The notes below the pieces were generated by a model, which was not told the origin of the DNA, made no database searches, and saw only the letters and a list, made by a program, of their open reading frames with translations. From Mariprofundaceae bacterium (lineage in GTDB: Bacteria; Pseudomonadota; Zetaproteobacteria; Mariprofundales; Mariprofundaceae), in the NCBI GenBank assembly GCA_021772895.1, contig JAJFLC010000005.1, positions 226,392-290,391 of the forward strand: DNA of 64,000 nucleotides. The letters are read 5' to 3'. The position numbers were made by a program, and so were the translations under genes. Below, piece after piece: positions 33,074 through 42,473 of the stretch (position 1 is its first letter; each line of letters begins with the position of its first letter).

Positions 33074-33928
33074 TCAGCCTCCCTTGCGGCAAAGCATTCC
33101 GAGATTTGTGGTTGTCAGAAACTTACCTGGCAACTGATCCAAAACAGGATCCAGCATAATAAACACACCTGATAACCAACGCTGTCGATCAAAAAAAGGA
33201 CTGCCGAACAACATCGGCCCACGCACTTTTTTCGCCACAGGTATTCCAGCCTCTTCGAACCACTGCCGCCACACCTTAAATGGATGTACAGATACATGCC
33301 CAAAACCCACTTCCGCAGAGAGTGGTGGTGCCGATACTTCATCTTCACCTTTCCAGTAAAAACGTTTGAACCAGCCACCCGTAAATTTATCCAGCAGATA
33401 GCCTGCCGATTCCGGAAGATTTGCAGGGTTGGGTGTGGTCACCATCGCATAACCGTTGGGTTTGAGGACACGCGCCATCTCACGAATCGCAGGTGTCGGA
33501 TCAGGCAGATGTTCAACCACTTCGGAAGAGATAATGATATCAATACTGTTATCGGCAAAAGGGAGTTTAAAAATATCACCGGACATAAAATGCACAGGCC
33601 GCATACCACGCTCTTCCACACGATAACGACTACGCCCAGCACCATCAGCGGCTTCACGCTGGTTCAGATCAAGGCCAAACCATTGACCCTCTCTGAATTC
33701 AGAACAGACATCGTAAACATCAAACAGGTTTGTGCCCGGTCCACAACCAAGATCAACAATACGCTGTTTTCCGGATGCAGAAGATTTTTTCAGTAAATTT
33801 AAAACTGTTCGTCCCAGCATTATTTGTCTGAGCTTCCAAAAGTAAAATGTATGGGTCCATGAACGGGAAAAAAACTTCTCCGCATTAGCCCACTGCTTAT
33901 CCACTTTCATATCCGAACCGTCATCCAC
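33074..33928 (-). CDS. SAM-dependent methyltransferase
   Basis: A 284-residue class I methyltransferase: IVDLGCGPGTNLFDVYD (motif I), the post-II acidic residue in WFGLDLNQREA, IISSEVVEHLPDP (motif IV region) and REMARVLKPNGYAMVTTPNP. It probably methylates a sugar hydroxyl or carboxyl in the glycan. It is 3 bp upstream of ugd, in the same operon. Confidence 0.82.
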   Translation of the reverse strand: MDDGSDMKVDKQWANAEKFFSRSWTHTFYFWKLRQIMLGRTVLNLLKKSSASGKQRIVDLGCGPGTNLFDVYDVCSEFREGQWFGLDLNQREAADGAGRSRYRVEERGMRPVHFMSGDIFKLPFADNSIDIIISSEVVEHLPDPTPAIREMARVLKPNGYAMVTTPNPANLPESAGYLLDKFTGGWFKRFYWKGEDEVSAPPLSAEVGFGHVSVHPFKVWRQWFEEAGIPVAKKVRGPMLFGSPFFDRQRWLSGVFIMLDPVLDQLPGKFLTTTNLGMLCRKGG

Positions 33929-33940
33929 AAAAAATCTCCT

Positions 33941-34885
33941 CTACTTACGCTCTCGCATCCAGCCCACACAAAAGCCACAGGCATAGCAAATCTGACAAAT
34001 CATCCAGAGCCATTGCCCTGACAACAGGCTTCCAATCATTCTGAAAGGGTAACGAAGTATCCGTTTCCACAATGGAACCTTCTCAACAAACTCACCATGC
34101 CTGGTTGGTGTTTCAATGACCCACTCGGGATGGTGAATGTTTGCATAAGCTGCCTGATAACCATTTCGATAAAACTGTGTCAGTAACTTCTTCCATGTTT
34201 CCGGTGGCAGATGATGATAAATAATATCGGGAAGGATCACGACCCGTGCACCGGCATCACGAAACACCTTACGAAGATAAGGATCGAGGCCACGCGGAAT
34301 ACATTCATTTTCACCACCAACCTGCCGAAACAATTCTGCACGCATGATCAGACAAGGATGTTCAGCCAGATCGGAATCAACAATTTCTGTCACGGGTTTC
34401 CAACTTCTGCGTGGCACCTGTCGCATCACCCGCTTCACAAACGGTGTTGCCCAGTCCGGCACCGTATTATTGCCCCCAGCCATTCCGATATCAGCATATT
34501 GTTCCATCGCATTTACAAGCTTATGCAGTGTTTTCTCATCGGGCAACGAAGAGTCATCATCCAGTGTTAAAATGTATTTTCCCTTTGCCATATCGACTGA
34601 AATATTGATTCCCCGCCCCTGTCGCCGATCGCCCTTGAGTACAATCAACTCAAAGTCCTGCATCTCCTGTGCCGTCAGCGAAGCCATCAGTTTATTAAAA
34701 TAGCCACCGCGATCTGCGTCGGCTGTCGGAATAATCACTGATAGAAGCGGTTGCCCCTGATCCACTGGCACATGCCAGCAAACACCATCTGCACCTTCAT
34801 CATTACGAAAACGTACCCAGCTTCGGGGCATCTCAATTTTTTCCCACTCGGCTATCGCAAACAGCTTCTGAAAATCACGCTCCAT
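33941..34885 (-). CDS. Glycosyltransferase family 2
   Basis: A 314-residue GT-A enzyme from ATG 34885 (MERDFQKLF); the in-frame extension to 34957 lies inside the epimerase gene. The core shows LLSVIIPTADADRGG, KGKYILTLDDDSSLPDE with the DxD-type metal site, and a C-terminal hydrophobic region that may peripherally bind the membrane. It overlaps the epimerase gene by 11 bp. Confidence 0.83.
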   Translation of the reverse strand: MERDFQKLFAIAEWEKIEMPRSWVRFRNDEGADGVCWHVPVDQGQPLLSVIIPTADADRGGYFNKLMASLTAQEMQDFELIVLKGDRRQGRGINISVDMAKGKYILTLDDDSSLPDEKTLHKLVNAMEQYADIGMAGGNNTVPDWATPFVKRVMRQVPRRSWKPVTEIVDSDLAEHPCLIMRAELFRQVGGENECIPRGLDPYLRKVFRDAGARVVILPDIIYHHLPPETWKKLLTQFYRNGYQAAYANIHHPEWVIETPTRHGEFVEKVPLWKRILRYPFRMIGSLLSGQWLWMICQICYACGFCVGWMRERK

Positions 34886-35852
34886 AATAGTCTTTGTACC
34901 AACTGACAAACTTTTGTATACCCTCTCCAATGGAAGTATCAGGCTTAAAATCAACATGATGCATCAAATCAGAAACATCCGCATATGTTGCAGGCACATC
35001 ACCAGCCTGCATGGGCAACATATTCTTTTGTGCCTTCATACCCAATGCATCTTCAATCGCCGCAATAAAATTGATTAATGTTTCGGGATTATGATTACCA
35101 ATATTATACAGTTTGTAGGGGGCCTCCTCATCGCTGGCTTGTGGTGGTTTTTCCAACACCCGGCAAACAGCCTCAATAGCATCATCAATATAGGTAAAGT
35201 CCCGTTCCATCTTACCATGATTATACACATCAATGGGTTGTCCCGAGCAAATCGCCTTTACAAATTTAAAATAGGCCATGTCCGGGCGTCCCCAAGGGCC
35301 ATACACGGTAAAGAAACGTAACCCGGTCATAGGAATGCTGTACAAATGAGCGTAGGCATGCGCCATAAGTTCATTGGACTTTTTAGTAGCGGCATATAGC
35401 GAAATTGGATGATCCACCACATCATCGACTGAAAAAGGCATGTTTTTGTTTGTTCCATATACTGAAGAGGAGGATGCATACACCAGATGTTTCACCTGTT
35501 GCTGACGACAGCCCTCAAGTACATTAAGAAAGCCTACTAAATTACTATCGGCATAGACATGCGGATGATCAATGGAATAACGAACACCTGCCTGCGCAGC
35601 CAGATTCACCACGACATCAAAAGACTCTTCAGCAAACAGCTGCGCCATGCCCTCACGATCAGCCAAATTCAAACGTTTAAAGCTAAAAGCCTCGTTGCTC
35701 TCCAATCTGGACAAACGGGCTTGTTTCAATGCAACGTCGTAATAATCATTTAGATTATCCAGTCCAACCACCCGATACCCGGCTTGCAGCAGAGCATAAC
35801 TTAAATGTGAACCAATAAACCCGGCTGCGCCTGTTACAAGCACATTTTTCAT
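34875..35852 (-). CDS. UDP-glucuronate 4-epimerase-like SDR
   Basis: A 325-residue extended short-chain dehydrogenase. NAD motif VTGAAGFIGSHL, catalytic YAATK with the preceding SSSSVYG, and RFFTVYGPWGRPDMA, which is characteristic of UDP-glucuronate/galacturonate epimerases. It would convert UDP-glucuronate from Ugd into UDP-galacturonate. The start is ATG 35852 (MKNVLVTG); the frame could begin at GTG 35861. Confidence 0.85.
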   Translation of the reverse strand: MKNVLVTGAAGFIGSHLSYALLQAGYRVVGLDNLNDYYDVALKQARLSRLESNEAFSFKRLNLADREGMAQLFAEESFDVVVNLAAQAGVRYSIDHPHVYADSNLVGFLNVLEGCRQQQVKHLVYASSSSVYGTNKNMPFSVDDVVDHPISLYAATKKSNELMAHAYAHLYSIPMTGLRFFTVYGPWGRPDMAYFKFVKAICSGQPIDVYNHGKMERDFTYIDDAIEAVCRVLEKPPQASDEEAPYKLYNIGNHNPETLINFIAAIEDALGMKAQKNMLPMQAGDVPATYADVSDLMHHVDFKPDTSIGEGIQKFVSWYKDYYGA

Positions 35853-36015
35853 AAGCAGCACACGCCTTTATCTTTCATGAAACCCATTCTATGCAAAGCA
35901 TCTCTTAAAATTGAACATAAATAAATGCCAAACTTTTCTCAGGTCCTTAGAAAAGATAAATATCAAACAGCCATTTACTGTTAAACATTTTTTTAATGAT
36001 ATTTTCAGACGCATT

Positions 36016-36918
36016 CTATCCACGATATATAAATGTGGCCGTGCCTGAATTTCTAAGTTCATGAATCTGGTCAAGATGGTGCTGCTTACTATCGGTAAAT
36101 ATTTTGGTGTTTTCCGAGAACACTTCCGGAACATTTTTGAAATTCTGCCAGTCCTGCATCACAATGATAGTACGATCAGGGATAAAATGAGGCTCTAACT
36201 CATTGTACCAATACTCATTGAGTAATAACGAACGGCCACAATCGATAATGCAGAGCTCTACCGGCCCATGCTCCCATGAAAACCATGGAACATCGCTATT
36301 ATCGCCTGAATCAAAGAGCTTCATCGCCTTTGCCTCAATATGAGCAGCAAACTTTTGGGTCATTTCATTAAACAGTGGTTGAAACGAAGTCAGATTATCG
36401 GGTGATTTAATATCTGTCCCCGTTAGCCACTTATCCATCCATGATGCTCTCCAGACAAAGTCATCATAAACGTACAGACGTTTATCATCAGTAAAGTTCG
36501 GATTATTTAGCAGCCCGCCCACAATGTTATAAGTGGAAGAGCCAATCCACGGGCCAATCTCTACTACAGCGCCGACGCCTGAATAAAAGCGGGTGATATA
36601 GTGGTAATAACGCATCTCATCCTGTGTCAGCATGCTGGGAACAGGACAGGGTGGAATTTGCAAATTTGACCAGGATGTCTTTCTATTAAGAACTTCCCTG
36701 AACAAAGGCGACACATCTTTTGTCTGCGATATGATTTTCGGTGTGATGTCACAGTCCACCTTTGCTCTTCTATGCCGAACCACATCATTTAGACGATGCC
36801 TGAATCGCAACGCCTCATCAGCCAGTGACAGCAAAACAGAGGATGGCAAAAAAAACGCTATCGTTTTATAAATACTGCGCAGTTCCTCTCCTGCTCTATG
36901 AAGTGCTCTTTTCAGCAT
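36016..36918 (-). CDS. TylF-like class I methyltransferase/hydroxylase-type protein
   Basis: A 300-residue protein from ATG 36918, chosen because GGAG lies 5 bp upstream; the longer frame begins with TTG. VVEIGPWIGSSTYNIVGGL is a SAM-binding motif I, followed by LYVYDDFVW (acidic post-I) and ELCIIDCGRSLL in the position of motif IV. The overall pattern resembles macrocin O-methyltransferase-like proteins. It is separated from the epimerase gene by a 163-bp AT-rich gap with a CTTTTCT/AGAAAAG hairpin near 35932-35955, so it may end its own transcript. Confidence 0.6.
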   Translation of the reverse strand: MLKRALHRAGEELRSIYKTIAFFLPSSVLLSLADEALRFRHRLNDVVRHRRAKVDCDITPKIISQTKDVSPLFREVLNRKTSWSNLQIPPCPVPSMLTQDEMRYYHYITRFYSGVGAVVEIGPWIGSSTYNIVGGLLNNPNFTDDKRLYVYDDFVWRASWMDKWLTGTDIKSPDNLTSFQPLFNEMTQKFAAHIEAKAMKLFDSGDNSDVPWFSWEHGPVELCIIDCGRSLLLNEYWYNELEPHFIPDRTIIVMQDWQNFKNVPEVFSENTKIFTDSKQHHLDQIHELRNSGTATFIYRG

Positions 36919-36956
36919 CAAAACTCCGATTGAGTGCAATGGAATACAACGAACAT

Positions 36957-38072
36957 TCAGCGCACCAGTTCCTGATATATAGACTCAAACCGCCCCACTT
37001 GCTGAGTCCATTCGAATTGCATCGCATGGTCACGATTCTCAATTGAGGGAACAGTCAGTTGTAATTGACTGAGCATGGCCGTTGCCAATGCTCCGGGATC
37101 ATCGGTCTCCACCAGCTCTACAGCCCCACTCTCCGGCACCACTTCCGGAATACCACCAACACGACTGGCAACAACCGGCAGGCCATGTGCCATCGCTTCC
37201 AATAACACAATTCCAAAAGGCTCCGATCGACTGGGCAGCACAAACAGATCGGCTGAAGCCATCAACCGATGTACATCATCAGCCGCAAGCTGGCCCGCAA
37301 AGTGTACGCTGCTCTCGATACCCAACTGCTTAGCCTGCTGCTGCAAGACAACCTGGCATGAGCCTGAACCTGCGATCCAGAGCCGAACCTCAGGTTTTTG
37401 TTCCAGCAGAAGCGGCCATGCCTGCAACAAAACATCATGCCCCTTAAAGGGTTCCAGACGGCCAACACTAAGTACCACACAGGCAGCACCCGGCAGATTA
37501 AACTTTTCTCTGGCACTTCCACGTTCCATCAAAGTATCAGGCAGTAAAAACGCATGCGGCATAATCTGTAAAGGGTGCTCACCAATCACTTCATGAATCG
37601 CGCCTGCCAGCTCACGTGTGACCGCCAGCAAGCTGTCCGGCCAACGGCAGCCCCAGCGAATTTCTGTCCACTTCTGCCACCGTGTCGCCTGAAAAACATC
37701 ATAACCTTGTGCATAACAGATACTGGGAATACCCAACAGTTTGCCCACCACGGCTGCCATCAGACCGCAGGATACCGCCTGCCCCTGAATGAGCTGAGGC
37801 TTGAAACGGCGTGCATGCCGCCACGTTTGAAATATCCGATAAAAGCTGCCACTGCCGAAAAAGGGTCTGGGCTTAAGCCAGACCAATTCGTAATCAGCCG
37901 TTTTGATCTGCTCCTCTCTCTCAACAGGACAAGATGTGGTTACGACCACCATCACCTCATGACCACGAGCCTCAAGCTGCCCGGCCAATGCCTGGGTAGC
38001 CATGGCAGTGCCCGCGATTTTTTCCGGTGGAAACTCATTCACCACCAGTAGAATACGCATACTATCACTCAT
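36957..38072 (-). CDS. Glycosyltransferase family 4
   Basis: A 371-residue GT-B enzyme: ILLVVNEFPPEKIAGTAMA opening, AVTRELAGAIHEVIG hinge region, VLSVGRLEPFKGHDVLLQAW at the C-lobe start, and LPSRSEPFGIVLLEAMAHGL (EX7E). Its start overlaps the stop of the GT9 gene by 4 bp. It transfers a hexose-type sugar in the locus. Confidence 0.88.
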   Translation of the reverse strand: MSDSMRILLVVNEFPPEKIAGTAMATQALAGQLEARGHEVMVVVTTSCPVEREEQIKTADYELVWLKPRPFFGSGSFYRIFQTWRHARRFKPQLIQGQAVSCGLMAAVVGKLLGIPSICYAQGYDVFQATRWQKWTEIRWGCRWPDSLLAVTRELAGAIHEVIGEHPLQIMPHAFLLPDTLMERGSAREKFNLPGAACVVLSVGRLEPFKGHDVLLQAWPLLLEQKPEVRLWIAGSGSCQVVLQQQAKQLGIESSVHFAGQLAADDVHRLMASADLFVLPSRSEPFGIVLLEAMAHGLPVVASRVGGIPEVVPESGAVELVETDDPGALATAMLSQLQLTVPSIENRDHAMQFEWTQQVGRFESIYQELVR

Positions 38073-39205
38073 GCCTCTTCGCCCTCCGGCATGGATAGAT
38101 ATTGCTTAAGCTTCTGTAATACATCATCCACACTGATTAAAGAAGGGTCAGTTCGAGTAATGGCATGTACATCTGTCCGGTCATACGCAAGGTAATGAGC
38201 TTCGGCATCCTCTCTGCCACATAGTGCCACCGATGCGACTCCCTGCGTCACCGCCACATGGAACGGCCCGGAGTCCTGTCCGACAAAGACATTCGCTTCG
38301 GCAATGACTGCGGCCATCACCGACAAGTCCGTCTGACCAACCAGCGAAAGTGTATCAGGAGCATATTGTCTGATCTCATCGGCCAAGGATTGCTCGGAAG
38401 CCACACCCATCAACACTGTCCGTATACCCATCGACTGAAGCACCCTAGCCAGCTCGGAAAAACGCTCTGCAGGCCACTGTTTTCCTATCAAGGCCAAACG
38501 CCTGGCGCCTGCATGCAAACAAACCCAGGTCTGATCATCATCGATTCCAATATTTTCCAACAAAACCCGTGCTTTTTTCCGAGCCTCATCCGGCACCGGG
38601 AAACGGGTGGTGACACCTGAAGTCACTCCCATTCGGCTTAGCAACAACTGATACAAACTGGTATAATGGATCCCCTCACGATCACTGGCAGGTAATGAGA
38701 TGTCATACACAGATTCAGATTGGACCATATCCGGATCAAAACCGATGGAAAACTTGCAGCCTGCATGTTTTATCAGCCACCATGCAACAGCCCACCAATC
38801 AAGCAGTGCCGGGATATGCAGATTCATTAACAGATCCAATTTTAAATTCTGTATCTCATCACGTAACTGATAAAGTTCCTGACGCCTTTTGACCCTGCAC
38901 AGAGTACGAGCATCAAAAGCATAAATATCCAGCTTATGAACCGCTTCAACATTGGGAAAATTACGCAGAAATCCAGCGAATAGAGGTTCACTACACCAGA
39001 TGTGGATTTTTGCCTGCGGGCAAACCACAGCCAGAGCATCAATAACCGGCGTGATCATCAGCATGTCGCCCACACCACCAAATTGCCAGATACCCACCCG
39101 TTTCACTTCAGAGAGATCAGAGAGCGTTCGCCTCTCCGCATCCGGTCTGCACAGACTGGACATATAGATACTCAACAGCTTCTGCTTCAATTTCTGAAAA
39201 AGCAT
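38069..39205 (-). CDS. Glycosyltransferase family 9 (heptosyltransferase-like)
   Basis: A 378-residue GT-B enzyme of the ADP-heptose transferase family: GIWQFGGVGDMLMITPVIDAL (first 20 shown in part) N-lobe, WVCLHAGARRLALIGKQWPA at the C-lobe start, and FVGQDSGPFHVAVTQGVASV carrying the conserved D-x-G-P-x-H donor loop. It may transfer heptose or a related sugar to LPS core or to the locus glycan. Confidence 0.85.
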   Translation of the reverse strand: MLFQKLKQKLLSIYMSSLCRPDAERRTLSDLSEVKRVGIWQFGGVGDMLMITPVIDALAVVCPQAKIHIWCSEPLFAGFLRNFPNVEAVHKLDIYAFDARTLCRVKRRQELYQLRDEIQNLKLDLLMNLHIPALLDWWAVAWWLIKHAGCKFSIGFDPDMVQSESVYDISLPASDREGIHYTSLYQLLLSRMGVTSGVTTRFPVPDEARKKARVLLENIGIDDDQTWVCLHAGARRLALIGKQWPAERFSELARVLQSMGIRTVLMGVASEQSLADEIRQYAPDTLSLVGQTDLSVMAAVIAEANVFVGQDSGPFHVAVTQGVASVALCGREDAEAHYLAYDRTDVHAITRTDPSLISVDDVLQKLKQYLSMPEGEEA

Positions 39206-39210
39206 ATGGA

Positions 39211-40323
39211 TTACTCAGTCCCGGTTTGAATTGACACATTTTTCAACTGACGCCACCAGTTCTTGCATCTGTTTTCCATCTGTGACCAATCTGCATGGCG
39301 GACAGCAGCAGCGAAAGCGGCCTTTCCCAGCTTAGCTCTTAGCATCTCATCCATCATCATGGTTTTAAGTGTCTGGGCCAGCTCATGCGTATCACCTGAA
39401 GCTACCAGTACGCCTGTCTTCATATGCTCTACAACTTCAGGAATTGCTCCGGCTTTCGTTGATACTACAGGCAGGCCTCTGGACATAGCTTCCAGTAAAA
39501 CGATGCCATACCCCTCCCAATAAGATGGCAACACAAAAACATCAGCCATGGCATACAAACCCTGCAACTGCTGTTCATCCACATGCCCGTAAATATGAAC
39601 GCGCTCTGGAGATGGAAGTTCTGCAACAATTTCACGAAGTTGCTTCGTCGTATCCGGCTCTGCCTCTGTGTTGCCAACGATATGTACTTCCCATTGCAAA
39701 TCATCCGGAATTCTATGCAATGATTCTGCCAGAGCCAAAACGCCTTTGGCGCGTGTAACATGCCCAACATAAAGAAACTGGGTGGAAACTGTTACAGACT
39801 CTGACTTTTTTCCCACACTCGGACGTTCAAAGCCAGGAGAAATAACATCCATTGGAACCGTAAACTTTAACTGCGCAGTGATTTGGCGATGACTACTTTG
39901 ACTAACCGTAAGAATATGCCCGGCTCTATTAATAAGCATGCCTTCACACCAGCTTATCCATTTTTTTCTAAGCCGGGAGGGTTCAAGATGACCTCGCAGA
40001 TGGTGTACCATTAAAAGACAACGCCGCCGGGAGAAAACAGCCCATGGCCAGAGATAAGGTGCCAGCCAAATATCAACCAACAGATCGGACGATAAACGCC
40101 ATGCCTGCCAGCTCATATAGAGCGTTCGGGTTATCCCCTTAAGTCGCCACAAAAACCGACCTCCAAGCCAGCCCTCCAGTGGTGCTTCAGATAGTGTGAT
40201 ATAAGTGAGTGAAACACCTTCACTCTCAGCAGCTTGAAACAGATGACTATTATACAGCTCTCCACCACTGCGAACCGGTGTATGCCTGCCGACAAAGACT
40301 GTGAATTCAGCTTGTCCACTCAC
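39211..40323 (-). CDS. Glycosyltransferase family 4
   Basis: A GT-B enzyme of about 370 residues. C-lobe motif FLYVGHVTRAKGVLALAESL; donor motif LPSYWEGYGIVLLEAMSRGL (EX7E). The frame opens at TTG 40335; I prefer GTG 40323 (MSGQAEFTVFVGRHTP), just past the acyltransferase stop and behind an AGAGG. The N-lobe lacks the usual GG-E loop near the start but has VRSGGELYNSHL in that place. Confidence 0.85.
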   Translation of the reverse strand: MSGQAEFTVFVGRHTPVRSGGELYNSHLFQAAESEGVSLTYITLSEAPLEGWLGGRFLWRLKGITRTLYMSWQAWRLSSDLLVDIWLAPYLWPWAVFSRRRCLLMVHHLRGHLEPSRLRKKWISWCEGMLINRAGHILTVSQSSHRQITAQLKFTVPMDVISPGFERPSVGKKSESVTVSTQFLYVGHVTRAKGVLALAESLHRIPDDLQWEVHIVGNTEAEPDTTKQLREIVAELPSPERVHIYGHVDEQQLQGLYAMADVFVLPSYWEGYGIVLLEAMSRGLPVVSTKAGAIPEVVEHMKTGVLVASGDTHELAQTLKTMMMDEMLRAKLGKAAFAAAVRHADWSQMENRCKNWWRQLKNVSIQTGTE

Positions 40324-40324
40324 G

Positions 40325-41005
40325 TCAATGAGCAACCTCTTCGCGCTTTTGACTCAATGGCCGTGCTGGAACCCCGCCCACCCGTTCGCCCGCAGCCACA
40401 TCATGTGTGACCACGGCATTTGCGCCAATCACCGCATCATCTCCAATCGTTACGCCTGCAATGATCGTGGCTTTTGCACCAATCCATACCCGTCGGCCTA
40501 TCGTAACCGGCGCAACTGACATGGACGAAGCATGAATCGGCCCACCTTCTGAGTCATGATTGTGGTCTCGTATCGATACATACTCAGCAATGGCTGTTCC
40601 CTCACCAATATCCACACGCTGATGTGCTGATATGATGCTTCCCCAACCAAGAAAACAGTCGTTGCCAAAATGGATGTTACCCTCACCAAAAGTAATTATT
40701 ACCACACGGTCCTCAAAGCGGCAGTGATCACCAATACCTATCTTTGGCTGCGAAACACTGCTTTGCATTTTGACACGCCAACCCGTACCAAAACGAACAC
40801 CACTGCCCACCGAAAACTGGCACAACTCTCCAAGACTAATCAAACCATCGTGAGCAAATCGTGAATCTGAACCGGATGACCAGACAGCTCCCTTCATCAA
40901 ACCAAACGTGAGTGGCGCTTCAACAGAACATCCCTTGAGCTGTAAGAAGGCAGAACGTCGCATTGCATGTAAACGCAGGTAGAGATACGTGAGCCAGTTC
41001 TTCAT
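40325..41005 (-). CDS. Left-handed beta-helix acyltransferase
   Basis: A 226-residue acyltransferase with hexapeptide repeats: IGIGDHCRFEDRVVI, IHFGNDCFLGWGSII, RVWIGAKATIIAGVTIGDDA (in part) and AVIGANAVVTHDVAAGERVGG. It forms a trimeric left-handed beta-helix and uses acetyl-CoA to O-acetylate a sugar. RDHNHDSEGG marks the probable catalytic His loop of the maltose/xenobiotic-type subgroup. Confidence 0.87.
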   Translation of the reverse strand: MKNWLTYLYLRLHAMRRSAFLQLKGCSVEAPLTFGLMKGAVWSSGSDSRFAHDGLISLGELCQFSVGSGVRFGTGWRVKMQSSVSQPKIGIGDHCRFEDRVVIITFGEGNIHFGNDCFLGWGSIISAHQRVDIGEGTAIAEYVSIRDHNHDSEGGPIHASSMSVAPVTIGRRVWIGAKATIIAGVTIGDDAVIGANAVVTHDVAAGERVGGVPARPLSQKREEVAH

Positions 41006-41006
41006 G

Positions 41007-41540
41007 TTATTTCTTCACTTTCAGGTGAAAACTGATGTCGGAAAGCGGGTAAATGAAGGCCAGTCTGGTTTCGTAGAACAGTGGCTTATCTGTTGCCAGC
41101 TTAGCCATCCATCGATCATAAAACCGTCGGTCGTTCCGGGATTCCTTATCATATACCACTGAAACCTTCTCGAAACGTGCCGATGAATAACCATATTTAA
41201 AGAGCTTTTCCCCTTCGATAAAATAGTCGAAGCTGCGGGAAGTAAAGGCTCGCAGATGAGTAGGATCATTATGCAGGTTTGCACTGCTCATGCTTGGCGC
41301 GACGATATATACATCTGCATCCGGCTTACTGGCACGCCAGATCTCCTCCATCGTTCCAATCACATCAGGCAGATGCTCCAATACATCCATACAGTAAACA
41401 ATATCCATACAGCTACTCTGAAGCGGTAAAGGCAGACTGCCCAGATCTGCAATCACATCCGCATCTGAACTGACGATTCGGTCCATACCGATCGCTCCGC
41501 TCCGCTTACTGAAACCACACCCGATATCCAAAATTTTCAT
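41007..41540 (-). CDS. SAM-dependent methyltransferase, small
   Basis: A 177-residue class I methyltransferase: MKILDIGCGFSKRSGAIGMD (motif I at the very N-terminus), DIVYCMDVLEHLPDV, and EEIWRASKPDADVYIVAPS. It lacks an N-terminal substrate domain, common in glycan-locus methyltransferases. It lies 1 bp upstream of the acyltransferase gene. Confidence 0.83.
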   Translation of the reverse strand: MKILDIGCGFSKRSGAIGMDRIVSSDADVIADLGSLPLPLQSSCMDIVYCMDVLEHLPDVIGTMEEIWRASKPDADVYIVAPSMSSANLHNDPTHLRAFTSRSFDYFIEGEKLFKYGYSSARFEKVSVVYDKESRNDRRFYDRWMAKLATDKPLFYETRLAFIYPLSDISFHLKVKK

Positions 41541-41546
41541 CTCTGT

Positions 41547-42473
41547 TCAATGCCCCCTCTTAATCCGCCACCATAGTAAAACAACACCCGGTTGCCACCG
41601 TTTCCAGGCAAACGAAGCACATAGCAACACCATTGCCCTTTTTCGATATCCAGCTGTCAATGCCAACTCGGCCAAATTACGATAAATATCTGCCTGTAAA
41701 CCATGCCAGTAACCGGCAACTTTTGCTATCTGATCCGGAAACAACTTTGATAGTTTTCGATTCAAACGCCAGCGACTGTAATACCCCAACTGTTTGCTGC
41801 TACCTGTTCCCAACGAGCCTTCGTGTTGAAACACATTGCAAAGCACCCTGTCGACATAACCCAGTGGAAATATGGCTGCTGCACGCAGATAAAGATCATA
41901 ATCTTCAAGCACGGAGAAGCTTTCATCAAAACCATCAATGGATTCAAGCACCTCCCTGCGAAACAAAAACACATTGGTTCCCAGGCGGTAGCCCTGCAAA
42001 GCCTTTAGAAACACATCTCCCTGAGCCTTTAAACAGGCCAGAGAAACAGCCACCTCACTCCCCCGCTTATACGCCTCGCCAGCATCGTTAACCCATGCCC
42101 AGTCGGAATAACACCATGCATATTCAGAGTGCTCTGTAAGAAACTTTACCTTTTCACTTATATTTTCTGACTGATAGGCATCATCAGCATCCAAAAAAGC
42201 AATCATCTCCCCTGAAGAAATCTCAATACCACGGTTTCGTGCAACAGAAGCGCCTTGATTTGGTTGCAGAATATTCCGAATACGATCTCCATATTCTTTC
42301 AGAATAGACTGAGTCTCATCTGTGGAACCATCATCCACTACTATAACTTCAACATTAGGGTAACTCTGCTCTAAGGCACTATCGATAGCTTTTCGAAGAT
42401 AGGCAGCATAATTATAGGTAGGAATGATGATTGAAACCTGCGCAACCGTACTCACGTTCAGTGCTGGACTCAT
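41547..42473 (-). CDS. Glycosyltransferase family 2
   Basis: A 308-residue GT-A enzyme with QVSIIIPTYNYAAYLRKAID, VIVVDDGSTDETQSIL and MIAFLDADDAY (metal DxD-type). Its N-terminal segment closely resembles the truncated GT2 remnant at 43518-43661. The ATG overlaps the acyltransferase-3 stop (ATGA). Confidence 0.88.
   Translation of the reverse strand: MSPALNVSTVAQVSIIIPTYNYAAYLRKAIDSALEQSYPNVEVIVVDDGSTDETQSILKEYGDRIRNILQPNQGASVARNRGIEISSGEMIAFLDADDAYQSENISEKVKFLTEHSEYAWCYSDWAWVNDAGEAYKRGSEVAVSLACLKAQGDVFLKALQGYRLGTNVFLFRREVLESIDGFDESFSVLEDYDLYLRAAAIFPLGYVDRVLCNVFQHEGSLGTGSSKQLGYYSRWRLNRKLSKLFPDQIAKVAGYWHGLQADIYRNLAELALTAGYRKRAMVLLCASFAWKRWQPGVVLLWWRIKRGH

Noticed and set aside
32930..33172. 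Small plus-strand frame over the ugd start
   Set aside because: It is antisense to ugd and the methyltransferase gene, with no ribosome-binding site.
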